Of a stretch of 64,000 bases of DNA, positions 11,332 to 23,172 are shown piece by piece; positions within the stretch are counted from its first letter, which is position 1; each line of letters opens with the position of its first letter. Where the stretch lies: assembly GCA_025786725.1 (NCBI GenBank), contig JAHLTZ010000015.1, forward strand, positions 248,001 to 312,000, given 5' to 3'. Made by a program: the position numbers and the translations under genes. The notes under the pieces were generated by a model. That model was given only the letters and a program-made list of their open reading frames with translations, was not told the origin of the DNA and did not search any database. The DNA is from Syncephalis fuscata (lineage: Eukaryota; Zoopagomycota; Zoopagomycetes; Zoopagales; Piptocephalidaceae).

Positions 11332-14300
11332 ATGGACGGCGATTTACCCGAAGAGCCGCAGGCTACGGTAAGTTTAACGAGAAAATAAGCGCTAGAGTCG
11401 ATAGAATAGCACATAATCAAATATATATATATATATATGTATATATAATACTAATAATAACAACAACGGCTATTTATAGGCTATAAACGAACCAGAAATC
11501 AGTGGAACACCCCGGTTCACTCTACTACGTAGAACACCTGGTACACGCGTTGATGGACAACAAAAGCAGCAAAAACAACAGCAGCAACACCAGTCAGCAA
11601 CACCAACCATGTTGGACTTGGAACAACAACAGTTGGCGTTATCACAACTGACTGGAGATCTATCTCAGCCTGTTGAACGAGCCTCATCAGTTACTTCATC
11701 TACAACAGTAGATACAGCACCCGATGACATAGCTGCTATGGATGCATTTCTTCTTACGGCCCTTAATAATCCACGCGATCGTATATTTCTTTTAAAACTA
11801 GATAAAGATATGGAGCAATTTATAATGGATACTAGGTAAATAATAGCAATGTTTATACTATAATGATATTAACAATATTATACAATTCAATGATATCATA
11901 TCTAGTCGAACACGGCTTGAATTCCCTCCATTAAACTCATATCAACGTTTAATTGTTCATAAAGTGGCTGCCTACTTTAACCTCTCCCATTCAGTAGAAT
12001 CTAACAAGAAATCAGTAGTTATACTAAACAAATGTGAAGAGTCAGCCATGTAAGCCATTTATGCTATTTATTATTGCACTAATTGATCGATTAATACTAA
12101 CAATATATTATTAATACGCAATTAGACCAACTTTACGATTCTATGATTTCTTAGAACAAGAAAATGCTGCACCACAGCAATCCATGCGTATTATGCAGCG
12201 TAATCCACTCATGAAACCAAATCATCGATCACGATCCAATGCAGGAGGACGCTTATCAAAATCATCTTCACAAATAAATCCATCAGCATCAAGTGATAGT
12301 GCAGAGAGTTCATCAGAGAATGGTAGAAAGTTTATGACGATGGAAGAACGCGAAGCAGCCTATCAAGCCGCACGGGCCCGTATATTTGGTAATACTGAAC
12401 AGGCCAAATCAACTACTGAAGAAGTTATTGTAAATAACACATCTATAACTACCGATATAAATACAGCTATTAGCGAAACTGGTAAAGAAGATACGGTATT
12501 AACATCAAATGTAACCGTTATCAATAATACTATCCAATCTATTGACACTACGCCTATTACTGCAACACAAGTTACTGCTACATCAGCTATAACATCTACA
12601 GAAACTATACCAGCAACTTCTTCGCCAATATCACCATTGGAGACATCGACATTAATTATTAATGAAGGCGAGACACTTACCTGGAATCCCAACCAGTCAA
12701 AATATCCAGGTGCACCAGCCAGCGTATTTGGTATGCATCAATTACAAGGTGCATTAATGGCGGCAACAGCAGCAACGCCTACAACTCCAAATAATATAAG
12801 CAATAATGGTCAAGGTTCTATATTTGGACATTATGACACTAATATGAATGCAGTTATTGCCGCATGGCAACAATCAGCGGCTACAGGTGGCGCATCTTCT
12901 TCTAGTTCTCCTTCTTCGCCTGGTGTGGTGCGACATCCTTCGTTAAGGAATGAGCATCGATCACATCCATCAATAAGTGGCCATCAAACGAGTCAACAGC
13001 ATCAACGATCCAATAATTACCATACAGCTCGTTCTAATCCGCCTCCTGTTATATCGTATGCTCGTGCGGCTTCTAATCATAAGAATCCAGTTACGGGTAT
13101 GCCACCATCAACCGTTGGCGCTAATCTACCCTCTAATTTAACAATGAATGGTACAATGTCATATGCCAGAGCTACAACAACTGCCAATTCAACTCCCCCG
13201 CCTATTCATTCACATCCAATGGCTTCAGTTGCTGCTCATCCAGTCACTTCATATCCAATGGCTCAATGGCCTTCATATGAAAGAGAATGGGCATATATGC
13301 AACAACAGCAACAGCAACATCAACAGCAGCGTATTATGTCTTATCCTCATGGTATGTATACAGCTCCTATACAGCCAAATAATGCTTACCCATTACCATT
13401 GGCCAATAACACGACTGTGCCTACTCCAAATACCACTACAGGCACTCCTGTTTCTAATCCTATATCATCCACTCCTACTATGATGATGGGCAATCCATGT
13501 GTTTATCCAGAGCGACCTTATTCAACTGGACATATGCCTTTTATGCACCCATCGGCATCTGCAGAGTATACTCAAATGCATCCACCAACACTATATACGG
13601 CAACTCAACAGCCAACTTATCCCATTGATCGTCGTCCTCCACCTCGTAATGCAGAGCTATTCGATCCCAATAGACCCGATCCAAGAATACGTCGTACATC
13701 ACAGCAACAGCAGATGCAACAGCAACAGCAGATGCAACAACAAATGCAACAGCTTTATCAACAGCAAATGCTGCAGCAACAGCAAATGCAACAGCAGCAA
13801 CAAGTGCACCACCAACAACAACAACAGGTACAATACACTATTGCACCAACAGCAATATCGGCACCATATCGAGGTCATAGCAATGGAACAGATCGATCAA
13901 CTAAATCACAATCTCGATATACAACACAAATGAATCGAGCAGAAAGCGACGATTCAGAAACAGGTTCAAGGGCCAGTACTGCATCTACAGCAACTACTGG
14001 TCGAGGAAGTCGATCAGGTAATAATCGTCGTAAAACAGATGGTTTATTATTTGACTATAGTGCACAACAGTCATACGAAGGTGTAAAACCCAGTGATCGT
14101 AAGTAGTCTACTATTTGTTAATAACAAGAACATTTATATTTATGATAATATTTATATAACACCATTAGCTTTACCACAAATATCTCATATACTCTGTGTA
14201 TATCCATTAAGTGATAAAGATACGCTAAGCGATCTTTGTGTGCCTAATGCGCAACTAAAACAACTACCTCCGTCACCACAACATCCCACTGGTTGTTTAT

Positions 14301-14524
14301 TAGCCATATTTCGTAATGGAACACTGGCTCGTGATGCTATGTTAACACCATCAGATCGTATTCGATTTGCAATATGGCAACCGCCTGTTGCTGTAACAAA
14401 GAATGCAATTAATGAGCCACAACAACAGCAACAGCAGCAGCAACAACAACAACAATCCCCACTACCATCTACTACGAATAGTGAACTAGGTAAAGATGAC
14501 TGTAATTCCGTTGTATCTCCTTGA
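11332..14524 (+). CDS. R3H and SUZ domain RNA-binding protein
   Basis: Cytoplasmic RNA-binding protein of the R3HDM/Encore type. Exons: 11332-11367, 11480-11835, 11906-12050, 12126-14098, 14169-14524, about 954 residues. The R3H domain spans 11780-12170 across introns 2 and 3, with FLLKLDKDMEQFI, RLEFPPLNSYQRLIVHKVAA and PTLRFYDFL. A SUZ motif follows (MTMEEREAAYQAARARIFG, near 12335-12390). The rest is disordered: Ser/Thr/Pro stretches, two poly-Gln tracts (13300-13335 and 13690-13830) and RGxxR basic patches. The last exon holds an ordered LCVYPLSDKD...RIRFAIWQPP module. Exon 3 has one T too many at 11999-12001, breaking the frame inside the R3H domain. The family binds single-stranded RNA and often mRNA decay factors; that role here is inferred. 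Confidence 0.9.
11421..11438. repeat. (AT)9 microsatellite in R3H gene intron 1
   Basis: Perfect AT dinucleotide run inside the first intron of the R3H-SUZ gene. Confidence 0.85.
13691..13830 (+). repeat. CAG/CAA repeat encoding poly-Gln
   Basis: Mixed CAG and CAA codons with interspersed ATG, coding for Gln runs broken by Met. The mixed codons make it less prone to slippage than pure CAG. Confidence 0.8.
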
Positions 14525-14726
14525 ATTAGGATGTTTGTTATTTTATTTCAAGTGTTTTTATAACACTTTTTTCTCTTCATTCATTTCTTTCATATATTTC
14601 ATTGAGGCTCTTTGCATGCATTTATCTATACCTATATAAACAATATTGAATACCATTGAGATCATTGTTTATTTCTCATTGCTATATACAAACGACATAA
14701 TAGACGTGTATGATCGCCATTATTCA

Positions 14727-17069
14727 TCAGCCATGGGTCATCATACCTGTCGTTAAAGGTGTCGACGATAACGAGTGCGGCGTGACACTTTCATCTTCTT
14801 CAAATATCTCGTCTAACAAATGACCGGCCATTTGATGCAATTCATTTTCTTGATTAAAGGTTGCCGAGTCTAATGCATCAGGACACCGGCTCCTTGTAAT
14901 ATATGTTTTGCCTATATAGCAATTAGTAAAGATACATTATATATGTTATTACCTACTTCAGGATAATCATCTAGCATAATTTGAACAAATGCTAATCCCA
15001 TTTGTAACATTACAGAATCATGAGAACGTAAAAAGTCAACAAATCCTATTGATAGTATTAAATTAGTAATAAATATATAATACAAATTACAATTATATTA
15101 ATTATTACCTGGCAATATTTGCTTTAATGGTAATCGATTAACAAATTCCTTTCCTCGACTAGCTATGTTCATTATCGTATAAGAGGCCTATGATCAAATG
15201 TTAACAATAGCTATGTATTCATTATAATCATCACCTCTTTGCGTATATCAAAATCATCTTCTGCAAATATTTTGCTAATAACATCTAATAAATTGGCATC
15301 CATCACTTGAAGTGCGTGTTTTTCCATTCTATTGCCGTTTTTGTTAACAAACACAGTATTCAATTTTGTCTTTTATTTACTTACCCGGCTGTTAAATTTG
15401 ATAATAACCATAGCGTTTCTTTACGTACAGGCCTAGTAAATAAAGCAACAATTATTATTAGTTAAATACCACCAATTGAATCACTGGCAATATTACCGAG
15501 ATGAATGGAGACAAGTACGTAGCCCATCAAAAAAGGTTGGACATTCTGTAAATGGATCGGCACATTCATTAGAACCAGCCAGAATATTGGATATTGCTCG
15601 TATCACTGGCAATACTAAAGGCCCTTCGCTCTTTAATCGATTTAATTGATCAACCTAATTGTTATAATCAGTGATCAATTAACTAGATTCATGCCCAATA
15701 TATGTATTACCATAATAGGAGCAAATCCGCGTTGTAATAACAATTCATTGACGGCATCGCTATCATTGCCATGAGTAAGATAGGTAAGTATCCAGCATAG
15801 CTCTGACAATATGTGGCATTCCTAAGTATTAATGCTCTTATCAGTATATTGTCATTGTAATAATACGTGTTCCATACTTGATCGGTAGTAAAATGACGCT
15901 TTAAATGATCCAACAATTTGACTTGAATATATTGCTCGGGACGTGTATCATTCCCATGCAGCATACTTGTTATAGCGAAACAAGCAGTTTGAACCAACTC
16001 ATCATTCTAATTCATCATAAATCAATATATATATATATTGTTTAATCGATCGATAACTTACCTGACTACCTAATAAATCAACCAATGGGATGGCAATGCC
16101 ATTTTTTCGTAAAAGTTGACGAGTGGCCGATCCTTCAAGAGCTAAATTACCCAATGCCCATGCTGATTGATTCTGTATTGACTATAGATGCCCACCATAT
16201 TATATAATTATTTTAAAGTTTATTAAATACCTTGCTGTTGTACAAGTATTCTGCCTTACCTGGTTACCGTGACGTAGAAAAGAAATCAAATAAGGCACAG
16301 TCTCATTTAATTTTTGACATTGTAGTTTAGGGCCGGCTGCAATATCTAATGCCATTATGTGTTGTATTACATTAGTCATTATATACGGCTATAATAAATA
16401 TATTGTCTTACTGGTAATACACCAAAGTGCTTGTAACTGTTCTTCGGCATCAGTGCTGGTCAAAAAAGTCTATACATTATTAGTATTACAATATATATAT
16501 CATATGATGAAAATAATATACCATTAATTGAGTAATACCATCGCCTTCAGTTATATAGTGCTGAACTGCCTCTGATGGTTCTATTACTAGCTTGCTTAAT
16601 CGTTTTAATGTGGAAAGGCGTATATTTCGATGACTATCCTACATAGATACACGTTGATATTGATGTTTAAATTTGATCAATTTTCTATATATTTACTTGA
16701 AGACGTTTAGCCAATGCCATGATCTCATTAGTATCAATGTTCGAACTGGCATTTTCTACATTGGATGTTAATAAGGGATATACTTGCTAAACATTATATT
16801 TAGTGCTATTTACCCTCAGAGTCGGTGGATAATTTACGATGACGGAAACGCTTTCCCAGTACTAACTGTTCTCGTTGCCGTCTTCGAATCTCTTGGTCAT
16901 GCGCCACATGTTTTGCGTGAAGTGCCTCAACTGACCGCGGCACTGACGTTCTTTTAAATGTCTCTTGACGACGTTGACGGTGGCTACTAGCGCCACCGCC
17001 ACGGCCTTCTCCATAATTAGCGTTACCGCTATTACTACTACGCAAATTGTAATGACGCGAAGAATCCAT
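14727..17069 (-). CDS. Importin-alpha-like armadillo repeat protein
   Basis: Nuclear transport adaptor-type protein. It starts MDSSRHYNLRSSNSG and has an arginine-rich IBB-like region (HDQEIRRRQREQLVLGKRFR, near 16830-16920), followed by many short exons that encode ARM repeats. Recognisable repeats include NQSAWALGNLALEGS (near 16170), ELVQTACFAITSMLHGND (near 15970), ETLWLLSNLTAG (near 15410) and KEASYTIMNIASRG (near 15190). The stop is at 14727-14729, after an acidic tail. The WALGNLA and WLLSNLTAG signatures are typical of importin alpha. However, the IBB-like region is unusual and more like the RRRR/REQQL pattern of TMCO6-type proteins, so it may not be the main Srp1 orthologue. About 12 introns are inferred; I did not resolve each boundary. 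The stop lies about 200 nt from the convergent R3H gene. Confidence 0.83.
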
Positions 17070-17204
17070 AGTGAAGAAAACAAGAAAATGTATTTGTATT
17101 TCAAACACTTTATTTCATAGACTAGATATACTCATTAATTACGACTCAAGAACGAAATGTAAAACCAAATGTTTTGCATAGACACCCATGACGTCATTTA
17201 TTCA

Positions 17205-18433
17205 TTATTTTACCAATAGTTGTGGCTGTTCCAAATAGCGCACTATTTGATTTAACAGTTGATGAGCCGCATCAGCCTTCAATGTAGATGAAGCCACCAT
17301 AGTAAGGGTAATTTGCTGTTCGTTATGTGGGAATTCCTGTTTAATTGAAGGAGCAGCCACTGTTCCAGTTGTATCTAACAAATAATCAAGTAGATTGCTA
17401 CGTGGAGATGTAGTAGCGGTGGCGGCAGTAGTAGTAGTAGTAGTAGCAGCTAAAGAGCGTGGCTTGCCATCCAATAAGTAGTTGTATAGTTCATCATTTG
17501 AAACGGTTTAGATTTGACGGGATGATTTGGATCTATTTTAACTGATTTTGGTGCACTGGCTGCTAGAAAAGAAGCGGTGGATGAAGAGAATTATTTACCA
17601 ATGTCTATAAACACGTATTAGCTTAAATCGTAGTTAAATAAAATGTTATATTACTTGTCTGAATTGTTGGCACGTTCAATAGCCATTAATTTAGCTTGAG
17701 ATTGAACGGGTATGGGTGCATTCATGGTAGGTGTGGCCACTTCTACAGTTGTAGCAGAATTGGATGTTTGTTTCAATGCCATTGCAGCAGCTCGTAAAAT
17801 GAAATCATCCAACGACAACTTTAATCCTTGTTTACCTATTGTTGTTATTATTAAATGTTAATACATAATTAGATTGTATAATTAAATAAATCTACTAACG
17901 ATTTAATTGTTGTATCAATCGATTTACTTGGTCAATAGTTACTTGACACTGACGCTGGACTAGACGGTCGCGTTTTGCTTTAGCCAATCGATCAGCAATC
18001 CATTGGCTGCCGCCTCGCTTCTAATTTAATACTCTATTATGAACAATGGCCTATACAAAATACATTTACTTACAGGCATATCTGCTTTGCCTGGTGGAGG
18101 TCCCTGCACGCCAGTTGGTTTAGGAGGATCGCGAGGCGTAATAAGACCAAGATACATAAGTATATCGCCCTTTAACAAGCGACCTTTTGGTCCTGTGCCA
18201 CGAATCTTGCTTAGTTTGTCCATTAAATGGTTATCCGTTACTAGACGGGCCACGGCCGGAGTTAATGTAGTGGCATGACGTTTGCTAACGACAGCCAGTC
18301 CGGATGGTCGCTTTGTAGCCGTTAACATTAGTCTAATGAGCTACTACTATATACAATAAACACTACATACCATAACCAACGCGCCATGTCGGCCGATAGT
18401 ATTTGTAGCCGCGGTAACAATGGGTTTAAACAT
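17205..18433 (-). CDS. PDX1: Pyruvate dehydrogenase E3-binding protein (protein X-like)
   Basis: Mitochondrial matrix scaffold that anchors dihydrolipoamide dehydrogenase (E3) to the pyruvate dehydrogenase core. The first possible exon (18433-18371, MFKPIVTAATNTIGRHGA) and the next (from 18328, MLTATKRPSGLAVVSKRHA) both look like presequence. The peripheral-subunit-binding domain follows at once: TPAVARLVTDNHL and KIRGTGPKGRLLKGDILMYL (18270-18150). After a linker, a stretch with LSLDDFILRAAAMALKQ (near 17760-17830) resembles part of the E2 acyltransferase core. The tail has two LYNYLLDGK/LLDYLLD motifs. No lipoyl domain is visible. A one-base loss near 17505 breaks the last exon. The join of exons 1 and 2 is out of phase by one, so the start could be 18433 or 18328. 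A branched-chain or 2-oxoglutarate complex partner is less likely. Confidence 0.78.
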
Positions 18434-18598
18434 GATAGTAGCAATCAAGATTGTGTGCGTGTGTGTACACGTCTGTCTACACACCAACGTATTTACTAGT
18501 CGTAGAATAAAAAGAATACTAAAGCCAGTTTTTTTTCTATCCGACTCTGCCCGTGTCAACACCTTTTTTCAATCTATTGTTGTCCACGCTATTGCAAC
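18434..18598. promoter_or_regulatory. Divergent promoter between PDX1 and TIM13
   Basis: Only 165 nt separate the outermost PDX1 start from the TIM13 start, so both transcripts must start within or very near this stretch. Both products act in mitochondria. No known binding motif is identified; the regulatory role is inferred from spacing. Confidence 0.5.
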
Positions 18599-19014
18599 AT
18601 GTCGACATCTAAGAAGCAAGAGGTGATGGATCAGGTGCGCCAGGAGCTGGCCCTAGCCAATGCCCAAGAACTTATTAGTGTAAGCAGTGTTTAAGATCTT
18701 TATTTTAATTATTGACGTGAATCTACAGAAAGTTAATGACAAATGCTTTGCCAAATGCGTGTTAAAGCCAGGCCCACGCCTAGACTCAACCGAACAAGTA
18801 AGTTATTAGTATTATGAACAGTATTGAGACTACTGCTGTTAGTAGCATTTCTATCACTATTACTAGTATTAGAGTTTTATACTAATTTGCTTTTAATTAT
18901 TTTTTGTAGACGTGTCTTTCCAACTGCATGGATCTCTATTTAGAAGCTTGGAACGTCGTTTCTCGTGCATACGTGAGCCGTGCCCAATTGGAATCACGAA
19001 GTGGAAACATTTAA
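18599..19014 (+). CDS. TIM13: Mitochondrial intermembrane-space chaperone Tim13
   Basis: Small Tim chaperone that pairs with Tim8 and carries hydrophobic precursors across the intermembrane space to the inner or outer membrane. Exons 18599-18679, 18729-18797 and 18910-19014 encode 84 residues without frame conflict. The twin CX3C motif is intact: CFAKC at the start of exon 2 and CLSNC at the start of exon 3, 14 residues apart. The following DLYLEAWNVVSRAYVSR is the hallmark Tim13 helix (yeast has YMRSWNVISKAYISR). The N-terminal QELALANAQELI also matches Tim13 rather than Tim9 or Tim10. It stops 197 nt from the convergent SLC44 gene. Confidence 0.95.
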
Positions 19015-19211
19015 AAGCTATTTTCAATAACAACGCTTTACGAATAATTTATTCTATATAATGTTTAATTGTCATTTAATAATTCGTGTAGATTCATTGT
19101 TTATAACATTAGTAATAATATAATGACATTGCTAATATTGATGATAGTATATAAATTAATTAGAAAAACAAAATAACCATTTATTAAAAAAATCCATGCT
19201 ATTAATTGACA

Positions 19212-21076
19212 CTAATAATGGTTTGTTACCACTGCAGGTTTTGGCCTAGTGAGCTCAATTATAACACTTGGTATATAGCTGCTGCGTATGTTCTTTGAGA
19301 TAGGTACATTGAGTCGATCAAAATCGGGATAGACAGCCGAGAATGCATCCCAGAAGTCGTTATGGTCATATCGGAAATGTGACGGATCAACGGCAATACT
19401 CATAAGCAGCGTAAGTACACCAGTTCGGGCAATTTCCATGGCCACAAATACGGTAATAACAGCAATCAGTGCAACAAATAGTGCCAATAGACGTGCAGCT
19501 GCCTCACCGCTGCGGGATCCAAGCGTCGCATCATCAATTGGTGAACTACTTAGTGATGTAGCATAGAAGATAACAAATCGAATGGCATAGGTAAGAATAA
19601 TGCTAATGGCTGCGACGGCAGCCAATAATAAACCAGAGGTTGCTGATTGGTTGTAAGCAGATGACATGCGGCGAGTATGGATTAATGTACGTGATTCCCA
19701 GCCAGATGGATAGAAGCACTTGCCGACAACTGCTACATACACAAATGTATAGTCATGGAACGCGGCCATACGAGCAAGTACGCCGGTTCTACGGCAGGCA
19801 AATCCATTAGGATAAATGGTTGGGAACAATGAACCATAGCACAAAGCACCACCGAACTTTATGGCGTGGGCCAGGCTATGATGGATGGCCTGTGAGAGGT
19901 GGCTGGATGGCAGGTCGCTTTTAGTTGGCCAATAGCAGGCGGCAAAAACTCTAGTAGCCACTAAACGAATAAAATGAATGGTAATACGGAATGTCCAAAG
20001 AAAGCTTAGAAATACGAATATCAAAACAAAAAAGGAAAGTATTTTGGACGATTGGACAGTCGTAGCAATAGTTAATACACTATAGCAAAGCAAGGTATAA
20101 CCAGCCAATAATAGACTAACAACAACAGTGGTCATCCAAAGACCGACACGTCGAATGGCTACACTGTTGACTTCACGTAGCATAACAGAGGCATACAAAA
20201 TTGATTTCCACCAACGAGTGGCAGAAAATGAGATAACAAAAAATAATAATATAGTAATGACAAGCAAGTGCCATTGACGGAATAGTGCAATAATAATAGA
20301 TGCAACAATGGGCAGTATAAGGGATAGTAGAGTAGTTATACGCAATGTTCTAACGGCTGCAATGCGTACCATCGCCTGCCATACAAATGTCGCAAGTACA
20401 CCAAATATAACGGGCACTGGTATAAGTAATAGCCAAATAACTGGATATTGTTTTAAAGCAATAAAAAGAAGCATAGGCGTTGATTCTTTTTGACCCAGTA
20501 ATTTTGCCAAATCAAGACTAACAATCGCCATCATGATAATAAGATGCAATATAAATAGACCAAGGGCAATGCGTTCACCAAGTTGTCCATTGGGTAAATC
20601 GGGAAATTGATCGATGCGCGAGTGACGACGACTACGACGACGACGGTGATGAGTAGCCATCACGGCACTAGGATTAAGATGGGCACTGGCGATTAAACTT
20701 GAATGACGTTTGGTGGTTTCATATCTGCGGCAGTTGTTTTTAAGAAACTAATGGACGGAACAGTTGAATTAGACAAGTGATTCGCGGCGAGTGAGTTTCT
20801 ACCATTGTATTGTCCATTATTTCTACCTTCCTCGACAGAGTCGTGTAAATGGTGTAGATGATAGCCTTTCTTGCCATCTGGTGGTGACAATGGAATGGCA
20901 TCCATACTATGATCTGAAGTTGGTGTGGTGGACTTTTCATATGTGACTGCGGTTATTTCTTCCCCAACGACCGTTTCATTTGAATCGGTTGAAGAAGTAG
21001 ATGCAGTGCGACGATGACCATGCTTCACTTCATTGGTATTAACTGGTGGTGGTGATGGTGGTGGTACTGGATTCAT
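19212..21076 (-). CDS. PNS1: Choline transporter-like protein (SLC44/Pns1)
   Basis: Multi-pass plasma-membrane protein of the CTL/SLC44 family. The start is ATG at 21076 (MNPVPPPSPPPVN). A long cytoplasmic Ser/Thr-rich N-terminus runs to about 20700. About ten hydrophobic helices follow, for example FILHLIIMMAIVSL, LLLIPVPVIFGVLA and FFVLIFVFLSFLW. The family signature is near 19870-19690: HAIKFGGALCYGSLFPT followed by FVYVAVVGKCFYPSG, which corresponds to the Pns1 FGSxCFGSL...GKPF region. The frame breaks once near 20697; one extra T in the TTT there joins the halves. SLC44 members transport choline or ethanolamine in animals, but the yeast Pns1 substrate is not settled, so substrate is left open. 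A single exon apart from the frame break. Confidence 0.85.
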
Positions 21077-21863
21077 AGTAATATTAATAGACAAAAAGTA
21101 ATACTACTATAATGGCCTAATAATAATAACAAAAACAAAAATCGCAATAACGCAATACCCTATAGAGATGGACCAGCCAATATGCAAACGAATAGATATA
21201 GAGTCGAAAACTAATGTGTAATTGAGTAGTAGTAAAGGGCAAAAATATAAGATAAAATGAAGGCAATGTGATATTCACTGAATAACGCACTACTTAATGC
21301 AACAAGACGGCCGAGCCAGCGGATGGGTATTAAGGAAGAAGTGCCGAGAATGTATCATTCAGACAAAGCAGTTATAGAAATAAAGAGTATATATATATTT
21401 ATTCGTGCATGGTGTCGCAGTTTAACACGTATTCTTGAACAAGGGGGATCGCTATTCAGGTTGTAACATTGCAACAATTGGTATTGGATTTACTCCTTTA
21501 TTCCATAATGGACTGCACAAATGATAAACGAGAAAGATGAGACAGACTAAACGATGCTTTATCATAAAATTTACTCTCCGTGCCATAGACACTTGTAATA
21601 TAGAAGATGAAGGCGAAGACAATAATACTGCAGAAATGATAGAGAACAATGGTAAATACAAGCGTTTCATAGGTGTGGAAGAACTATTTTAGAACAATTT
21701 TCTGGACTGCATTAGCGTGTGTTGGCCCCTTCTACAATCTATATTCACCAATAACTACTATCGCTCTTACAGTTCATTTCACTTTGCCTTCTTATTGTTG
21801 TGTATACGGCGTACGTACGGGTGCTTGTATATAGGTGCGTATTGTGTGTACATGCCTATGTTG
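21077..21863. other. Intergenic, SLC44 promoter side and ATG8 3' side
   Basis: About 790 nt between the SLC44 start and the ATG8 stop. No gene, RNA or repeat of note; the short minus-strand open frame at 21452-21670 has no family resemblance. Confidence 0.55.
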
Positions 21864-22418
21864 TTACACATCTGCATCACCGAACGTGTTTTCGCCCGAG
21901 TACGTAACGTACAGGAAGCCATCTTCATCCTTGTATTCGTCATAGACGGACGACATCAGACCTGCCGTGGGTGGCAGTATGTCGTTGACGAAAATAAAGA
22001 TAGCCTTTTCCGAACTAAGCTTAATTCGTTTACGAATGACATATACAAACTGGCCCACGGTTAAATCGGCTGGCACAAGATATTTCTTCTTATCGATGAT
22101 GGCAATATCACTGCGCTCTACTTTTTCACAAATCACCTAAAGAGTAGTTGGCATATGCGATTGATTTATTACATTTTATTCTATGGATAGGTGTATAGTA
22201 CACGTCATACTTACCGGAATACGGTCAGGGTACTTTTGACGAATACGCTCTGCTTCGGCCTTGCGCTTCTCTGTAATAGCAATAAAACAACAGTTAGTTA
22301 GCTAACTATTCAATTGTATGTTTGCAGCGCTGCCGTTGTCCAGTAATGCAACTAGCCATCTAGTTAATATAGCATACCACTTACCGAATGGATGTTCGTC
22401 CTTAAATTTGGAACGCAT
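21864..22418 (-). CDS. ATG8: Autophagy ubiquitin-like protein Atg8
   Basis: Ubiquitin-like modifier conjugated to phosphatidylethanolamine on the phagophore, needed for autophagosome growth and cargo capture. Exons 22418-22385, 22270-22215 and 22136-21864 join cleanly to 120 residues. The start [20 protein letters not shown] and the core [20 protein letters not shown] and [13 protein letters not shown] are unmistakable. The C-terminus reads YSGENTFG then DADV: Atg4 would remove the last four residues to expose Gly116. The residues lining the LIR-docking pockets (KYLVP stretch) are present. It is transcribed away from the Hook gene 3' end, about 750 nt away. Confidence 0.97.
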
Positions 22419-23172
22419 GATGATGTGGATATGTGCACGGGGTACAGGGATTCGACGTTAAAACAAACGTTCGTTTGTGTGGGTGGCTGTTTGTGTGTGA
22501 GTGTTGGTAGGTGGTGTGTGTTGTAGCGCTAAAAGATAGCCTAGCGTATGAAATGAACAAAGGATGACCAAAAGACTGGTCGCGGTGATAGTGAACGAAG
22601 TAAGTAGTAAGTGAAGAGTAAAAGAAAAGGTTGCGAATGTGTTGGCAAGAGACTAGCGAGACTGGATAAAAGGGGGTGTGTGTAAGCGTGTGTGTGTGTG
22701 TGAACGTGTGTGTAGGTAGATATAGAGAGAGAGAAAGAAAGGATGACGCATCGTTTTCTCTATAGCTTTCTATATCCATCTCTATACAACTCATATTACT
22801 ACAGTTCTTACTCATTTTCTCTCTTTCATATCACGCATTAGTAACCTACCTTGGTTCTTGGCAAATCACATGACTCACTGTACATCATGTGGCATATGAT
22901 TGTATGTCCGCTATATTGATAATGATGATCCTACCATTTATATTATACGAATATGTAATAAACACATAATATGAATACATACATAATAAACACATTGCTA
23001 TACACATTATATAAATACGTAGTATACACACCATAAACATATAAACACGTCAATAAACACGCTATTATTTACTACTGGATTCATTGAATAAAAATGACAC
23101 CACATACTAAAAAGAATAAATGATGATGATGGAAAGTCATGGCTGTATGGCGCAGCATTAAATGACTAACAT
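22419..23172. other. Intergenic, ATG8 promoter side
   Basis: Contains GT/GA-rich low-complexity sequence (22680-22745) directly upstream of ATG8, and the Hook 3' flank with ACATA-type repeats (22930-23060). No gene is supported. Confidence 0.55.
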
